Below are positions 55,000 to 64,000 of a DNA stretch of 64,000 nucleotides, piece by piece. The notes under the pieces were generated by a model. It had not been told where the DNA came from. It saw only the letters and a list, made by a program, of their open reading frames with translations, and made no database searches. The stretch covers positions 124,001 through 188,000 of the forward strand of contig NZ_MBDL01000009.1 of the NCBI RefSeq assembly GCF_001707755.1, read 5' to 3'. Positions within the stretch are counted from its first letter, which is position 1. Each line of letters starts with the position of its first letter. Origin of the DNA: Acinetobacter celticus. GTDB lineage: Bacteria > Pseudomonadota > Gammaproteobacteria > Pseudomonadales > Moraxellaceae. The translations under genes were made by a program, and so were the position numbers.

Positions 55000-56166
55000 T
55001 TATAAATAGCCCGGTGCTGGTTTTAAGCCAAAGCTGATTAAACCTGCATTTTGTAAAGTTGCATCTCCCATAAAGGCATGCTGAGTCACCACATTGGTGT
55101 CATTCACAAAACGGCTAAATACATTGTTGGTATAAATGGCGGTCATCCCTGCGAGCATTTGCATTTTTCGGGCAACGCGGGCAGCAACACGGGCAGCATG
55201 AGTGCAAGACAGACGCATATCACTGATTTGTTCCGCAGTTGGGGTGCGACCTGCAACGACTTCACTCCAAACGTTATCCATAGTTTCATAAAACCATGTA
55301 CGCGCAGCTTTAAACTCAGCTTCTGCTTGTGCAAATTCATACTGAGTTACAGGACGGTTTGCAATTTCTGCACCACCCGTAATAGAAGCCTTTCCTGGGG
55401 CGAGGTTCTTAAATTCATCTAAAGCAGCAGCAGCTACACCAATCCCCACGACTGTTAAGACCTGAGTTGCAAGTGACAAAGACGGATATTTAAAAAATGG
55501 CTCTGGAAGTTTAGACGGCTCTCCGCGTACAAATGTCCACTCTTTCGCGACCAAAACATCTTCAACGATGAGGTCATGACTTCCCGTTCCTTTTAAGCCC
55601 ACGGTATCCCAAGTCATTTCAATTTTTACTTTTTTTGCAGACATGACGGCCATGCGGGGCAAGCCTTGTGCTTCATTGCCCTTTTGTGGCGCAATACCGA
55701 CACCAACAATATCGGCGCCCATGCAACCACTAGAAAATTTCCAGCGCCCTTTAACAACCAGACCTTCATCGGTCATTTCTGCTGGCTGTGGTGGAAAAAT
55801 ACCGCCTGCAAAAACAATATCAGGGGAATCTTTATAAAGCTCTTTGAGCGTTTCTTCTGGCAAACTTCCTAAATAAGCGGGGCTCATACCAAAACTGGCT
55901 ACCCATCCGACAGAACCATCGGCCATAGATAATTTTTCTATCAACTCGCAAAACGTACGTGGCGAAATTTCAGAACCACCAAAACGCTTCGGAACAAATG
56001 CACGATATACACCTAATTTTTTTAATTTTTCAATAATGTCCTGACTGACATAAGCTTGATTATCAAATTCACCCGTACATGCACGTTCACGGATTTCCTG
56101 ACACAAAGCCGTCAAATCTACTGCGGTATTATCCATTACAAAATCCTTTGTAGATAAATCATTCAT
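55000..56166 (-). CDS. iacA: Acyl-CoA-dehydrogenase-fold flavin monooxygenase IacA
   Basis: A 388-residue protein of the acyl-CoA dehydrogenase superfamily, monooxygenase (HpaB/DszC-like) branch, without the acyl-CoA catalytic Glu context. MADGSVGWVASFGMSPAYLGSL and KFSSGCMGADIVG fit this group. It starts IAA breakdown by oxygenating the indole ring with reduced flavin from IacG. A strong AAGGAG lies seven bases before the ATG at 56166; a second ATG at 56136 also has AAAGGA. Confidence 0.9.
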   Translation of the reverse strand: MNDLSTKDFVMDNTAVDLTALCQEIRERACTGEFDNQAYVSQDIIEKLKKLGVYRAFVPKRFGGSEISPRTFCELIEKLSMADGSVGWVASFGMSPAYLGSLPEETLKELYKDSPDIVFAGGIFPPQPAEMTDEGLVVKGRWKFSSGCMGADIVGVGIAPQKGNEAQGLPRMAVMSAKKVKIEMTWDTVGLKGTGSHDLIVEDVLVAKEWTFVRGEPSKLPEPFFKYPSLSLATQVLTVVGIGVAAAALDEFKNLAPGKASITGGAEIANRPVTQYEFAQAEAEFKAARTWFYETMDNVWSEVVAGRTPTAEQISDMRLSCTHAARVAARVARKMQMLAGMTAIYTNNVFSRFVNDTNVVTQHAFMGDATLQNAGLISFGLKPAPGYL

Positions 56167-56184
56167 TCGTTAACTCCTTGTAAC

Positions 56185-57297
56185 TTATTGCGTTGCCTTC
56201 ATGACAAATTCAGCAATTGCACAAAGCTGTTCATCCGCATTTTTTTTAGCAACGATTTGCAATCCAACAGGTAAACCTTGTTTTGTCTCTAAAGGCACTG
56301 AAATTGCAGGATGCCCCGACAAATTAAATGGACGAACCAGCCCAGTTAAATTCAAAAATGCAACTGTATTTTCTGCATCTGCAACTAGTGGTGGAATTTG
56401 TGGCAAGGTTGGTAACAACAATGCATCGTATTGGCTCAGTAAAGCATCTACTTCTTGGGTGAAACGCTCTTTCACTTGTGCAGCTTCTGTAACCTGTTGC
56501 TGCGTCGTTTCAGAGGCTTGCAGTAAACGAGCATGAACATCTGAACCCAAAAGACCCGTTTCAGTTAAAGCACCATACGCCTGCCAGTTTTCAAAGTTGA
56601 TAATTTGCATACCCGCATGAAATGCATCATCAAAAGATGCAAGGTCTACATTCACTACAGTTAATCCAGCTTGCACAAGATATTCAGCAATACATGTATT
56701 CACTTCGTCACTGGCCGGCACATTAAGTATTGCAAGCTTAGGCGCTTGCTCTAGGGCTTTTGCAGGGTGAAAACTTGGATCAATAATCTGCATAGCGGTT
56801 TCAATCATCTGAACTGAATTTGCAAATGGGCCAACGCAGTCTAATGAACTACTGTCAGGATGCACGCCTTCACGGCTTACACGGCCAAAAGTAGGCTTTA
56901 AACCAAAAACACCACAGCAGGCTGCTGGCATACGAATTGAACCACCGGTATCTGTACCTAAAGTGAAATCAGCCAGTTTTGCTGCCACAGCGGCAGCCGA
57001 ACCGCTTGATGATCCACCTGGAATGAGTGCGGGATATTTAGGATTAAGCGCAGTGCCAAAAGCACGGTTAATGCCAGTAATGCCAAAGGCCAATTCATGC
57101 AAATTTGTTTTAGCGGTAATTTGACAGTCTGCAGCTAAAATACGATCAACCACAACAGCATTTTGCGTAGCCACAGGAACATGCTCTAGCGCCTTACTTC
57201 CTGCTACAGTCTGAAAACCTTGAATATCGATAGAGTCTTTAACCATTACAGTGAACTTTCCTGACCCTAATTGGACATCCTTTGCCACAATATTCAT
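56185..57297 (-). CDS. iacH: Amidase-signature protein IacH
   Basis: A 370-residue amidase-signature hydrolase. The Ser-cisSer-Lys triad is visible: Lys in VMVKDSIDIQG near residue 20, cis-Ser and nucleophile in IPGGSSSGSAAAV and GTDTGGSIRMPA. It lacks the usual 60-70 residue N-terminal segment of amidases, as short members do. First gene of the iac operon. It may open a lactam ring or cleave an IAA amide; its step is not certain in the literature I recall. Confidence 0.85.
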   Translation of the reverse strand: MNIVAKDVQLGSGKFTVMVKDSIDIQGFQTVAGSKALEHVPVATQNAVVVDRILAADCQITAKTNLHELAFGITGINRAFGTALNPKYPALIPGGSSSGSAAAVAAKLADFTLGTDTGGSIRMPAACCGVFGLKPTFGRVSREGVHPDSSSLDCVGPFANSVQMIETAMQIIDPSFHPAKALEQAPKLAILNVPASDEVNTCIAEYLVQAGLTVVNVDLASFDDAFHAGMQIINFENWQAYGALTETGLLGSDVHARLLQASETTQQQVTEAAQVKERFTQEVDALLSQYDALLLPTLPQIPPLVADAENTVAFLNLTGLVRPFNLSGHPAISVPLETKQGLPVGLQIVAKKNADEQLCAIAEFVMKATQ

Positions 57298-57329
57298 TCA
57301 CTTTTCCATGTATTTTTATATATAGGACT

Positions 57330-57358
57330 AATATCTGAAAAAGCAATGTAATTGTCAA
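57330..57358 (-). promoter_or_regulatory. Promoter of the iac operon
   Basis: On the minus strand: perfect TTGACA (57353-57358), 17 bases, GATATT (57330-57335). Transcription would begin near 57323, 26 nt before iacH. An inverted repeat TGTAAT-N15-ATTACA (57347-57373) covers the -35 box. Confidence 0.65.
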
Positions 57359-57425
57359 GTATTTTTCATTACAGAGAACAAAGAAAATATTTTTTATTTT
57401 TGTATAATGTCACTATCTGTTTTCA

Positions 57426-57441
57426 CAAAGTTATCACTTTG
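57426..57441. promoter_or_regulatory. Candidate IacR (MarR) operator next to the iacR start
   Basis: CAAAGT-TATC-ACTTTG, a perfect 6-base-arm palindrome ending two bases before the iacR ATG and just downstream of a TATAAT at 57403-57408. Position suits autorepression. Binding is inferred. Confidence 0.45.
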
Positions 57442-57443
57442 CC

Positions 57444-57911
57444 ATGCTTACTCATTTAGAAAATTTTCTGCCCAACAATGAACCTAGCAGTCTACAAAGC
57501 TATCCTTTTTTCTGGATTTCCCAAGTCAATGGGAAATATACACAGCTCATTGAGAAGTCTATAAAAAAATTAGGAATAGACAATACACGACGTAAAATTA
57601 TTTTAAGTACCAATGCATTAGGACAAGCTAGTATTACTGAAATTGCCAATTTATCGACCCTTAAACTGACTACTGCAACCAAGGCTATTTATCGCCTAGT
57701 TGAAGATGACATTGTCGAGGTTTTTTCTTCCGAATCTGACGAACGCATCTCTATGGTCAAGTTGACAGAAAAAGGAAAAAAGTTGGTAGAGCAAATTAAT
57801 CAAATCAGCCAAGTGACACTTTCAGGTATTCTAAATGCATTTGAAGATGAAGAATTAATTCAAATCAACGCGCAGATGAAAAAAATATTTGAGCTAATGC
57901 CATCTAGCTAA
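57444..57911 (+). CDS. iacR: MarR-family regulator IacR
   Basis: A 155-residue winged helix protein. GQASITEIANLSTLKLTTATKAIYRLVED is the recognition region and [21 protein letters not shown] the wing of MarR proteins. It is divergent from iacH over 146 bases, as in known iac loci, where IacR represses iac genes and IAA relieves it. No Shine-Dalgarno sequence is visible, so the transcript may be nearly leaderless. Confidence 0.88.
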   Translation: MLTHLENFLPNNEPSSLQSYPFFWISQVNGKYTQLIEKSIKKLGIDNTRRKIILSTNALGQASITEIANLSTLKLTTATKAIYRLVEDDIVEVFSSESDERISMVKLTEKGKKLVEQINQISQVTLSGILNAFEDEELIQINAQMKKIFELMPSS

Positions 57912-57931
57912 GAGATTAAATAGCCTTAATC

Positions 57932-57964
57932 AAAAAAGCCCATTATGGCAAATGGGTTTGTTTT
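57932..57964 (+). terminator. Terminator of iacR
   Basis: AAAAAGCCCATT, five-base loop, AATGGGTTTGTTTT. It starts 20 nt after the iacR stop. Confidence 0.65.
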
Positions 57965-58157
57965 ACGAGTGATTGATTCGGCTTGGTGGCAACATTAGAT
58001 GTTTCAATTCTACTGAGAAAGGTTTGCAACACCTGTCGCTTATAAGCAGGAATATCCATGTCTTCATTTTGCCCAGCGTGGTCAAAAAGGGTTTAAATAC
58101 CTGCACTGCTTGATCTGAAGTTTGTTCCGAATGACTTAATTCCACCAATAAAATCTA
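57943..58157 (-). pseudogene. Remnant of a small unidentified gene
   Basis: Two minus-strand frames join into one sensible peptide: first HSEQTSDQAVQVFKPF, then, one frame over, FDHAGQNEDMDIPAYKRQVL and FLSRIETSNVATKPNQS, ending at a TAA at 57943-57945. One extra T in the run of Ts near 58088 would restore the frame. A stop codon bounds it upstream. It looks like the eroded C-terminal end of a gene I do not recognise. Confidence 0.4.
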
Positions 58158-58217
58158 AGATTGAAAAATAACAAAGCAACAGATTCAGCATTTATGCCTA
58201 TAAGCAAAAAATTTATA

Positions 58218-58252
58218 TAAAAAAGCAGAACTTACGCCCTGCTCTTTTTATC
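58218..58252 (-). terminator. Terminator of the M48 protease gene
   Basis: On the minus strand GAGCAG, ten-base loop, CTGCTT and T-run, about 35 nt after the stop at 58286. Confidence 0.75.
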
Positions 58253-58285
58253 GAAATAAAGATCTAAATTTTACTTTAAGATGTT

Positions 58286-59065
58286 TTATTTACGTTGATT
58301 ATAAATTTGTTGCGCTACTGGTAAGTTCTTACGCATAGCTTCAATACGCTGACCATTTGATGGATGCGTCGATAAGAACGAAGAACCGCCAGCCCCTTCT
58401 AGCTTATTCATTTTTTCCCAAAGTGTAATAGCCGCTTGTGGGTTATAACCCGCTCTTGCCATGAGCAATAAACCACCTTGGTCTGCACGACTTTCAAGGT
58501 TACGTGAATACGGCAAACCCACACCGACCTGACTACCCAACTGCGCGGCTGCTGTACCCAACTGACCCACATTACTACCAGCTGCGCTTAAACCAATGTT
58601 TAATGCCAAATCTGTCAGGGCTTGAGCGCCAATCTTGCTTTTTGAATGCTCTTCTAAAGCATGCACCATTTCATGTCCCATAATGGCCGCAATTTCAGCA
58701 TCGGTTAAGTTTAAACGGGTCACAATTCCCGTATAAACCACAACTTTCCCCCCAGGTGCTACAAATGCATTCAGCTCATTTGACTTAAAGACAGACAATT
58801 GCCATTGGAAAGGCTGACCTGTCTGATTCATTTGATCTGCATACGGTTTTAAACGTAAAAATACACTATTCACACGCTTATAAACGCTAGAGGATGTATC
58901 TAGCTGATTTTTTGCCCGTGCTTCACTGACCATTTGATTATAACTTTGCGCTGCCGATGCATTTAATGTTGCCGTGTCCGCACCAGCCATATCTGCAACA
59001 GTGGCACAGCCCGAAAGCATGACTGTCACTAGTGCACAGGCACTCATTAAAATATTTTTATTCAT
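58286..59065 (-). CDS. M48-family metalloprotease lipoprotein (LoiP/YggG-like)
   Basis: A 259-residue zinc protease. VTVMLSGCATV is a lipobox with Cys20. Zinc motif HEMVH at 131-135 follows the DAEIAAIMG helix, and the third ligand lies in NLESRADQGGLLLM. Such proteins act at the outer membrane in protein quality control. Intact, with its own terminator. Confidence 0.9.
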   Translation of the reverse strand: MNKNILMSACALVTVMLSGCATVADMAGADTATLNASAAQSYNQMVSEARAKNQLDTSSSVYKRVNSVFLRLKPYADQMNQTGQPFQWQLSVFKSNELNAFVAPGGKVVVYTGIVTRLNLTDAEIAAIMGHEMVHALEEHSKSKIGAQALTDLALNIGLSAAGSNVGQLGTAAAQLGSQVGVGLPYSRNLESRADQGGLLLMARAGYNPQAAITLWEKMNKLEGAGGSSFLSTHPSNGQRIEAMRKNLPVAQQIYNQRK

Positions 59066-59180
59066 TATTTAAAACTCCAAAACTGTACTTAAACCACATT
59101 TAAGTTGCCCTAATTATATTCTTTAGATTTAGGTAGTTAAATGAAGACAAAGCAGTTTCTGATAGGATTTATGTAAACTT

Positions 59181-59489
59181 TTAGGCTAAAAACTGAATGT
59201 AGAGCCAATAAGCCAAACAGCAACCATTCAATACCAAGTAGAACTGACATAACGGCTCGACTTTTGCTTCCAGAGCTTCACTTTTACGTTTAAAAAATAG
59301 ATACGCATTTTGAATGAGAACAATTGGTACTAAAATGCAGGCAATAATGACAGATAAACCAATCAACGCATTATAAATAATTTCTGGATTCTGCGTTTGT
59401 GCGCGGATAATGATCATCGCAATTGTGGGTGCACCACCCATGGCAAAAAGCAAAGAATAAAAAATGGTTCCCGCTATGTATTTCTGCAT
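59181..59489 (-). CDS. Small inner-membrane hypothetical protein
   Basis: A 102-residue protein with about three hydrophobic segments (5-28, 40-65, 82-100) and a charged loop KRKSEALEAKVE between the second and third. No family recognised. It lies alone between the M48 gene and purA, both on the same strand. Confidence 0.6.
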   Translation of the reverse strand: MQKYIAGTIFYSLLFAMGGAPTIAMIIIRAQTQNPEIIYNALIGLSVIIACILVPIVLIQNAYLFFKRKSEALEAKVEPLCQFYLVLNGCCLAYWLYIQFLA

Positions 59490-59707
59490 CCTGCATCGCC
59501 TGAAATATGATTGGCTTGCATTCTAACAATTCTGCATGTCTTGTACAGTAAACAAAACTGAAACTTTAGTCTTGATTTATTCCTTGAAATATTCAAGTCC
59601 CTAAATAGCGTTCAATTGCCTTAGATCAGCACATTAAAGTCACTAAAATCATCTATTTCAACAAGAATCGTTTTCTTTTAATGTATAACAACCCTTTTCA
59701 GTGATCA

Positions 59708-59734
59708 ATAAAAAAGCCCTGCAAATGCAGGGCT
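59708..59734 (-). terminator. Terminator of hisZ-purA
   Basis: AGCCCTGC, AAAT loop, GCAGGGCT, T-run on the minus strand, 24 nt past the purA stop. Confidence 0.85.
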
Positions 59735-59757
59735 TCTGGGTCATTATTCTAAGCCGA

Positions 59758-61128
<1,371 letters not shown>

Positions 61129-61148
61129 CTAAACATTCAGCTATGCAA

Positions 61149-62315
61149 CTAAATTGTTTCGACTTTCCACTCACCCGCTACAAGAACCATTTGGTGTGTT
61201 GCATTCGGAATCGAGTTTAAACCATCATTACCTAATAATTGAATTACACTAAAGCCTTGGTCACGAACATTTGCGATTGCTTCAAGCAACGCTTTGTCTG
61301 TGCCCTTCGGTGCAACAACTGTATGAATTTGCTTAAATTGACCTGCACTCAGTGCATATAAGTCACAAGAAAACCCTGTTGCTGGACGCGCACGTCCAAA
61401 GTGTTCACCAATACCATCATAGCGCCCACCTTGAGCCAATGGGGCTGCGCGGTTTGGTGCATAGACTGCATACATTAAACCAGTGTGATAATGGTATGAA
61501 CGAAGTTCTACAACATCTATACCAATATGAAGTTCTGGCCAACGCGCTTGAATTTCTGACTGGGTCTTTTTCACAACATCAAATGCACTTTTAAATTCGA
61601 CATCAGCAATAATTTCAGCACTTAAATTGTTTTGAAGTGCATCTAAATCACTTGCATAACGACCAAGATTGTAGAAATCTGCACCGAATTTTAAGGTTTG
61701 TGTAAATTCAGCAAGTTCAGGTAAAGCTTTACGTTGATACAAATCTGAAAGTCGACGCTCGGTCGCTTTAGATAGGCCTGCATGCTTGACTAAGCTGCGG
61801 AACAAACCCACATGCCCTAAATCTAGATGGATACCATTTGCCAAACCTGCTTTTTGAAGCAAACTTAACATGACGTCAACCATTTCAACGTCAGCATCAA
61901 TACTGTCTGAACCAAATAATTCTGCACCCAATTGCAATGGGGCACGTGTGGTATTAAAACCCTGAGGTTTCGTATGTAAAACCGTGCCAGCGTAACAATA
62001 ACGTGCTACGCCTTCCACTGGATGTACATGCGCATCGATACGGGCCACTTGTGGTGTCATATCGGCACGCACACCAAGCAATCGACCAGATAATTGGTCA
62101 ATAACTTTAAAAGTGGCTAAGTCTAAATCTTGATTCGATTCTGAAAGAGAAGAAAGAGATTCGATGTATTCGATAAATGGCGTGTACACCAGCTGAAAAC
62201 CTCGAGATGCGAGGAAATCTAATGCTTCACGGCGCAAAATTTCAATCACTTGCGCTTGTTCTGGTAATACATCAGCTACACCATCAGGTAATAACCATGT
62301 CTCTGAAATGGGCAT
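61149..62315 (-). CDS. hisZ: ATP phosphoribosyltransferase regulatory subunit HisZ
   Basis: A 388-residue HisRS-like protein that pairs with short HisG to form ATP phosphoribosyltransferase, the first step of histidine synthesis. WLLPDGVADVLPEQA, FKVIDQLSGRLLGVRADMTPQVARI and GGRYDGIGEHFGRARPATGFS are typical of HisZ, not of true HisRS. It is upstream of purA, a common gammaproteobacterial pairing. Its leader contains a terminator-like hairpin. Confidence 0.95.
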   Translation of the reverse strand: MPISETWLLPDGVADVLPEQAQVIEILRREALDFLASRGFQLVYTPFIEYIESLSSLSESNQDLDLATFKVIDQLSGRLLGVRADMTPQVARIDAHVHPVEGVARYCYAGTVLHTKPQGFNTTRAPLQLGAELFGSDSIDADVEMVDVMLSLLQKAGLANGIHLDLGHVGLFRSLVKHAGLSKATERRLSDLYQRKALPELAEFTQTLKFGADFYNLGRYASDLDALQNNLSAEIIADVEFKSAFDVVKKTQSEIQARWPELHIGIDVVELRSYHYHTGLMYAVYAPNRAAPLAQGGRYDGIGEHFGRARPATGFSCDLYALSAGQFKQIHTVVAPKGTDKALLEAIANVRDQGFSVIQLLGNDGLNSIPNATHQMVLVAGEWKVETI

Positions 62316-62356
62316 GTTGTAAACCTAAATACTTGTCAGCGCGGAACGAATCCGCA

Positions 62357-62384
62357 TAAAAAAATCGGGAACACACCCGATTTC
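62357..62384 (-). terminator. Terminator-like hairpin in the hisZ leader
   Basis: On the minus strand ATCGGG, TGTGTT loop, CCCGAT, T7. It lies about 40 nt upstream of the hisZ ATG, with no minus-strand gene upstream of it in the preceding 1 kb. A second hairpin GCGGA/TCCGC (62341-62355) follows directly. Either a leader attenuator or the end of an unannotated small RNA. Confidence 0.6.
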
Positions 62385-62634
62385 TCATAGTCTATCACGT
62401 TCGTTTTCAGCATGCACCAGACAATTTAGGAAAATAATCATTAATAATGCCAAATAAAACTTCTGAACGTTTTTGACGTAGGTAGAAGTTGAAAAAGTCA
62501 GTTTTAATCAATGAATAACATCACAAGGTCTAAGCCTTTACAGTCGCTATCTGGGACAACCACGAACATCGCTAAATCCATTGATAATTTTTATTCAATT
62601 GGTTGTTTTTTCTTATATTTCCAATTAAGAAAGA

Positions 62635-62665
62635 CTTACATTTTTTTTTGCGTATATCTTATAAT
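62635..62665 (+). promoter_or_regulatory. Candidate promoter of the 62751 gene
   Basis: Perfect TATAAT at 62660-62665 with a loose CTTACA at 62635-62640 (19-base spacing). The start of transcription would be near 62672, giving an 80-base leader. The rest of the 62385-62634 interval shows no gene. Confidence 0.4.
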
Positions 62666-62750
62666 TTCGCTGAATTAAACAGCAATACATATAAACAATA
62701 GCGCTTTATTCAATGCGCTTATAACATTATTTTCTTAGGGGAAAAATCAG

Positions 62751-63269
62751 ATGGAATTACACAGTAATCTGTATTACAAGCATAAAAATGTGCAAATAAT
62801 GTCAAATATTGACCGCTTATTTAAAGAACATCATGGCAATGCAGATACATTTACTGCTGTCGCAATTGAACTAAACCCACACTGTGGACAAGAACTTGCC
62901 GAAGATATTTTAAATACGGTTGATAATATTGAATTTGATTTAGGCCCAGAATCATTATGCTCAGTTGAAGGCTATTCAATTGCTCATTTTGTGCATGGTT
63001 CAGCGGGTGATGAATTTGTTGAAGCAATTCTGCTTTTCTTAAAAGCATTGGTTCCAGATATTCATGCTCAAGCATGGGGCTGTGGAGACGATGACCCTTG
63101 GGAATTTTGGTTTAAATTTAATGGCGATGAACTTATTCGTGAAGATGATGAACCCTTCAATGACCCAGAAGAAGACCAAGAGATTAAAGCCAATATTTAT
63201 CTGTGGTGGCATACTGATATGCCCAAAAACATTAAAGAAGGTTTTTTAAACGAAAAAGCTGAACAATAA
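62751..63269 (+). CDS. Acidic hypothetical protein
   Basis: A 172-residue soluble protein. TTAGGGG lies 12 bases before the ATG; an internal ATG (MSNIDRLF) at residue 17 is an alternative start. Features are a strongly acidic C-terminal third (EDDEPFNDPEEDQE), several tryptophans (AWGCGDDDPWEFWFKF, YLWWHTD), and no signal peptide or membrane segment. I do not recognise a family; its surface charge recalls DNA mimics or immunity proteins, but nothing in the neighbourhood supports that. Confidence 0.65.
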   Translation: MELHSNLYYKHKNVQIMSNIDRLFKEHHGNADTFTAVAIELNPHCGQELAEDILNTVDNIEFDLGPESLCSVEGYSIAHFVHGSAGDEFVEAILLFLKALVPDIHAQAWGCGDDDPWEFWFKFNGDELIREDDEPFNDPEEDQEIKANIYLWWHTDMPKNIKEGFLNEKAEQ

Positions 63270-63311
63270 AAAAAACAATGCCTAAGATGCGTATACGTAT
63301 TCTTAGGCATT
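63270..63311 (-). terminator. Terminator-like inverted repeat
   Basis: AATGCCTAAGA (63277-63287) against TCTTAGGCATT (63301-63311) with an AT-rich centre; on the minus strand it is followed by GTTTTTTTT. It also lies directly after the plus-strand gene ending at 63269, so may serve both sides. Confidence 0.65.
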
Positions 63312-63338
63312 CATCCTATATTTAAAACATAAACTCAA

Positions 63339-63476
63339 TTATTTACAACATTGGCAATTCTGTGCTGAGCTTAACTTTTGCAATGGTATTTCTGTTTTGA
63401 CATTTTGCATATTGATAATTTTATTTAAACGTTGGGTTTTAAATTTCCGACATGTATCTAGATCTACCATCAACAT
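63339..63476 (-). CDS. Possible 45-residue small protein with a C-terminal Cys cluster
   Basis: ATG at 63476 (or 63470) to TAA at 63339-63341. The product is basic, contains TCRKFKTQRLNKIINMQNV and ends NCQCCK. It lies between a membrane-protein gene and a terminator on the same strand, which would make it the second gene of that unit. No close ribosome-binding site and no family recognised. Confidence 0.35.
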   Translation of the reverse strand: MLMVDLDTCRKFKTQRLNKIINMQNVKTEIPLQKLSSAQNCQCCK

Positions 63477-63504
63477 ACATAAAAAAAGTCGCAAACCCCT
63501 GCCA

Positions 63505-63813
63505 TTATTCGCCTTTCGGATCCACTATTTTTGCCAATAAAGTAACCAACTCAGCATTCTGTAATTCAACCTGTTGCAATTTGTGCGAGGTATGATCCAT
63601 CGCTTCTTGCTGTACATGCATTTTTTTGGCGAGATCTTGCATAATTTCCAAGGTCTTTTTTAGGTTTTCCTCTAAATGAACAATTTTTTCTTCCAAATGT
63701 AGATTGGCTGATATTTCAGCATTATCTTCTTGATTATTAAACTGTAACCAAATAAGAAAAATAACCGCCAAGGCAAGTAAAAAAATAAATCCCCACAATA
63801 AAATCATCAGCAT
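63505..63813 (-). CDS. Membrane-anchored coiled-coil hypothetical protein
   Basis: A 102-residue protein. Residues 1-24 form one membrane helix (LLWGFIFLLALAVIFLIWLQF); residues 38-92 are a heptad-like coiled coil (LEEKIVHLEENLKKTLEIMQ, then LQQVELQNAELVTLL). Such small proteins often act as scaffolds at the inner membrane. An AAAGAG lies before the ATG pair at 63813 and 63807. Not recognised as a named family. Confidence 0.6.
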   Translation of the reverse strand: MLMILLWGFIFLLALAVIFLIWLQFNNQEDNAEISANLHLEEKIVHLEENLKKTLEIMQDLAKKMHVQQEAMDHTSHKLQQVELQNAELVTLLAKIVDPKGE

Positions 63814-63966
63814 CGCTCTTTTAATCTTTAATTGACTTTATCTTAACCAATTTTTAAATCAATATTTTCAGAAAAAACAACAATTTCATATTTTTTCGAC
63901 TAAAAACATCGATCACCTGCCAAAATGTATTCTAATCATAGTTTTTTAATTTCGATACGACCAAAT

Positions 63967-63988
63967 AGAAGCATCCGAAGATGCTTCT
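63967..63988. terminator. Hairpin at the window edge
   Basis: AGAAGCATC, CGAA loop (TTCG on the minus strand), GATGCTTCT. Flanking T-runs are poor, but the UUCG tetraloop on the minus strand suggests the terminator of a gene beyond the window. Confidence 0.45.
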
Positions 63989-64000
63989 TAACGCCTTTAA

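Noticed and set aside
55078-55422. A 114-codon plus-strand frame opposite iacA
   Set aside because: Antisense to a well-supported gene in a tight operon, with His/Cys-rich composition typical of shadow translation.

Overview
The window is an AT-rich stretch of a gammaproteobacterial chromosome and is almost certainly Acinetobacter. The grounds are the gene content and order (rpoH, DUF423, thiS-thiG; pyrB next to a catalytically dead pyrC'; crp/vfr divergent from an OsmC gene; hisZ-purA), a CatM/BenM-type cat regulon with the genus-typical ATAC-N7-GTAT operator, and an Acinetobacter-style iac (auxin catabolism) cluster. The species cannot be fixed from the sequence alone. I saw no tRNA, rRNA, CRISPR array, insertion sequence or prophage.

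Region 1 (1-29115) is mostly core genome. It starts with the 3' end of rpoH, then a DUF423 membrane protein, thiS-thiG, a secreted hypothetical protein, a quinone/drug-stress pair (ABM-domain protein and MdaB), a GST, trmB, a GMC alcohol dehydrogenase with an aldehyde dehydrogenase, a methyltransferase, a DUF2520 Rossmann protein, an LprI-like lipoprotein, pyrB-pyrC', rlmKL, DUF945, a GNAT protein, a broken GH3-family gene, clpB behind two sigma-32-type promoters, a Tas-like aldo/keto reductase, crp/vfr, an OsmC protein and an OsmC-YcaO fusion.

Region 2 (29278-57911) is a catabolic block of nearly 29 kb. An aromatic-acid-type MFS transporter, an OprD-type porin and the LysR regulator CatM lie on the minus strand. 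Opposite them is catB-catC-catA-catI-catJ-catF-catD, which takes catechol through the beta-ketoadipate pathway to succinyl-CoA and acetyl-CoA. Next comes a minus-strand ABC importer of the branched-chain amino acid/aromatic class (livK, livH, a livM-livG fusion, livF) followed by a ketopantoate-reductase-like gene and a class II aldolase-like gene. Then comes a plus-strand penicillin-acylase-family lipoprotein. Last is the iac operon (iacH, A, I, C, D, E, F, G, minus strand) with the divergent MarR regulator iacR. The iac enzymes convert indole-3-acetic acid to catechol and the cat enzymes finish the job, so a complete auxin-to-central-metabolism route lies in one block. The importer, porin, MFS protein and acylase are plausible uptake and deconjugation accessories, but that is inference from position.

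Region 3 (58218-64000) is core again: an M48 lipoprotein protease, a small membrane protein, hisZ-purA with a terminator-like hairpin in its leader, an unrecognised acidic protein, and a small membrane-anchored coiled-coil protein.

The most interesting points are the physical union of iac, cat, transporter and acylase genes; the MarR-like domain fused to the IacG flavin reductase; stacked dyads upstream of the acylase; palindromic repeat elements inserted within the cat operon; a truncated, frameshifted GH3 gene; and two short Cys-containing ORFs. Start sites were adjusted where ribosome-binding sites or family alignment favoured an internal start.
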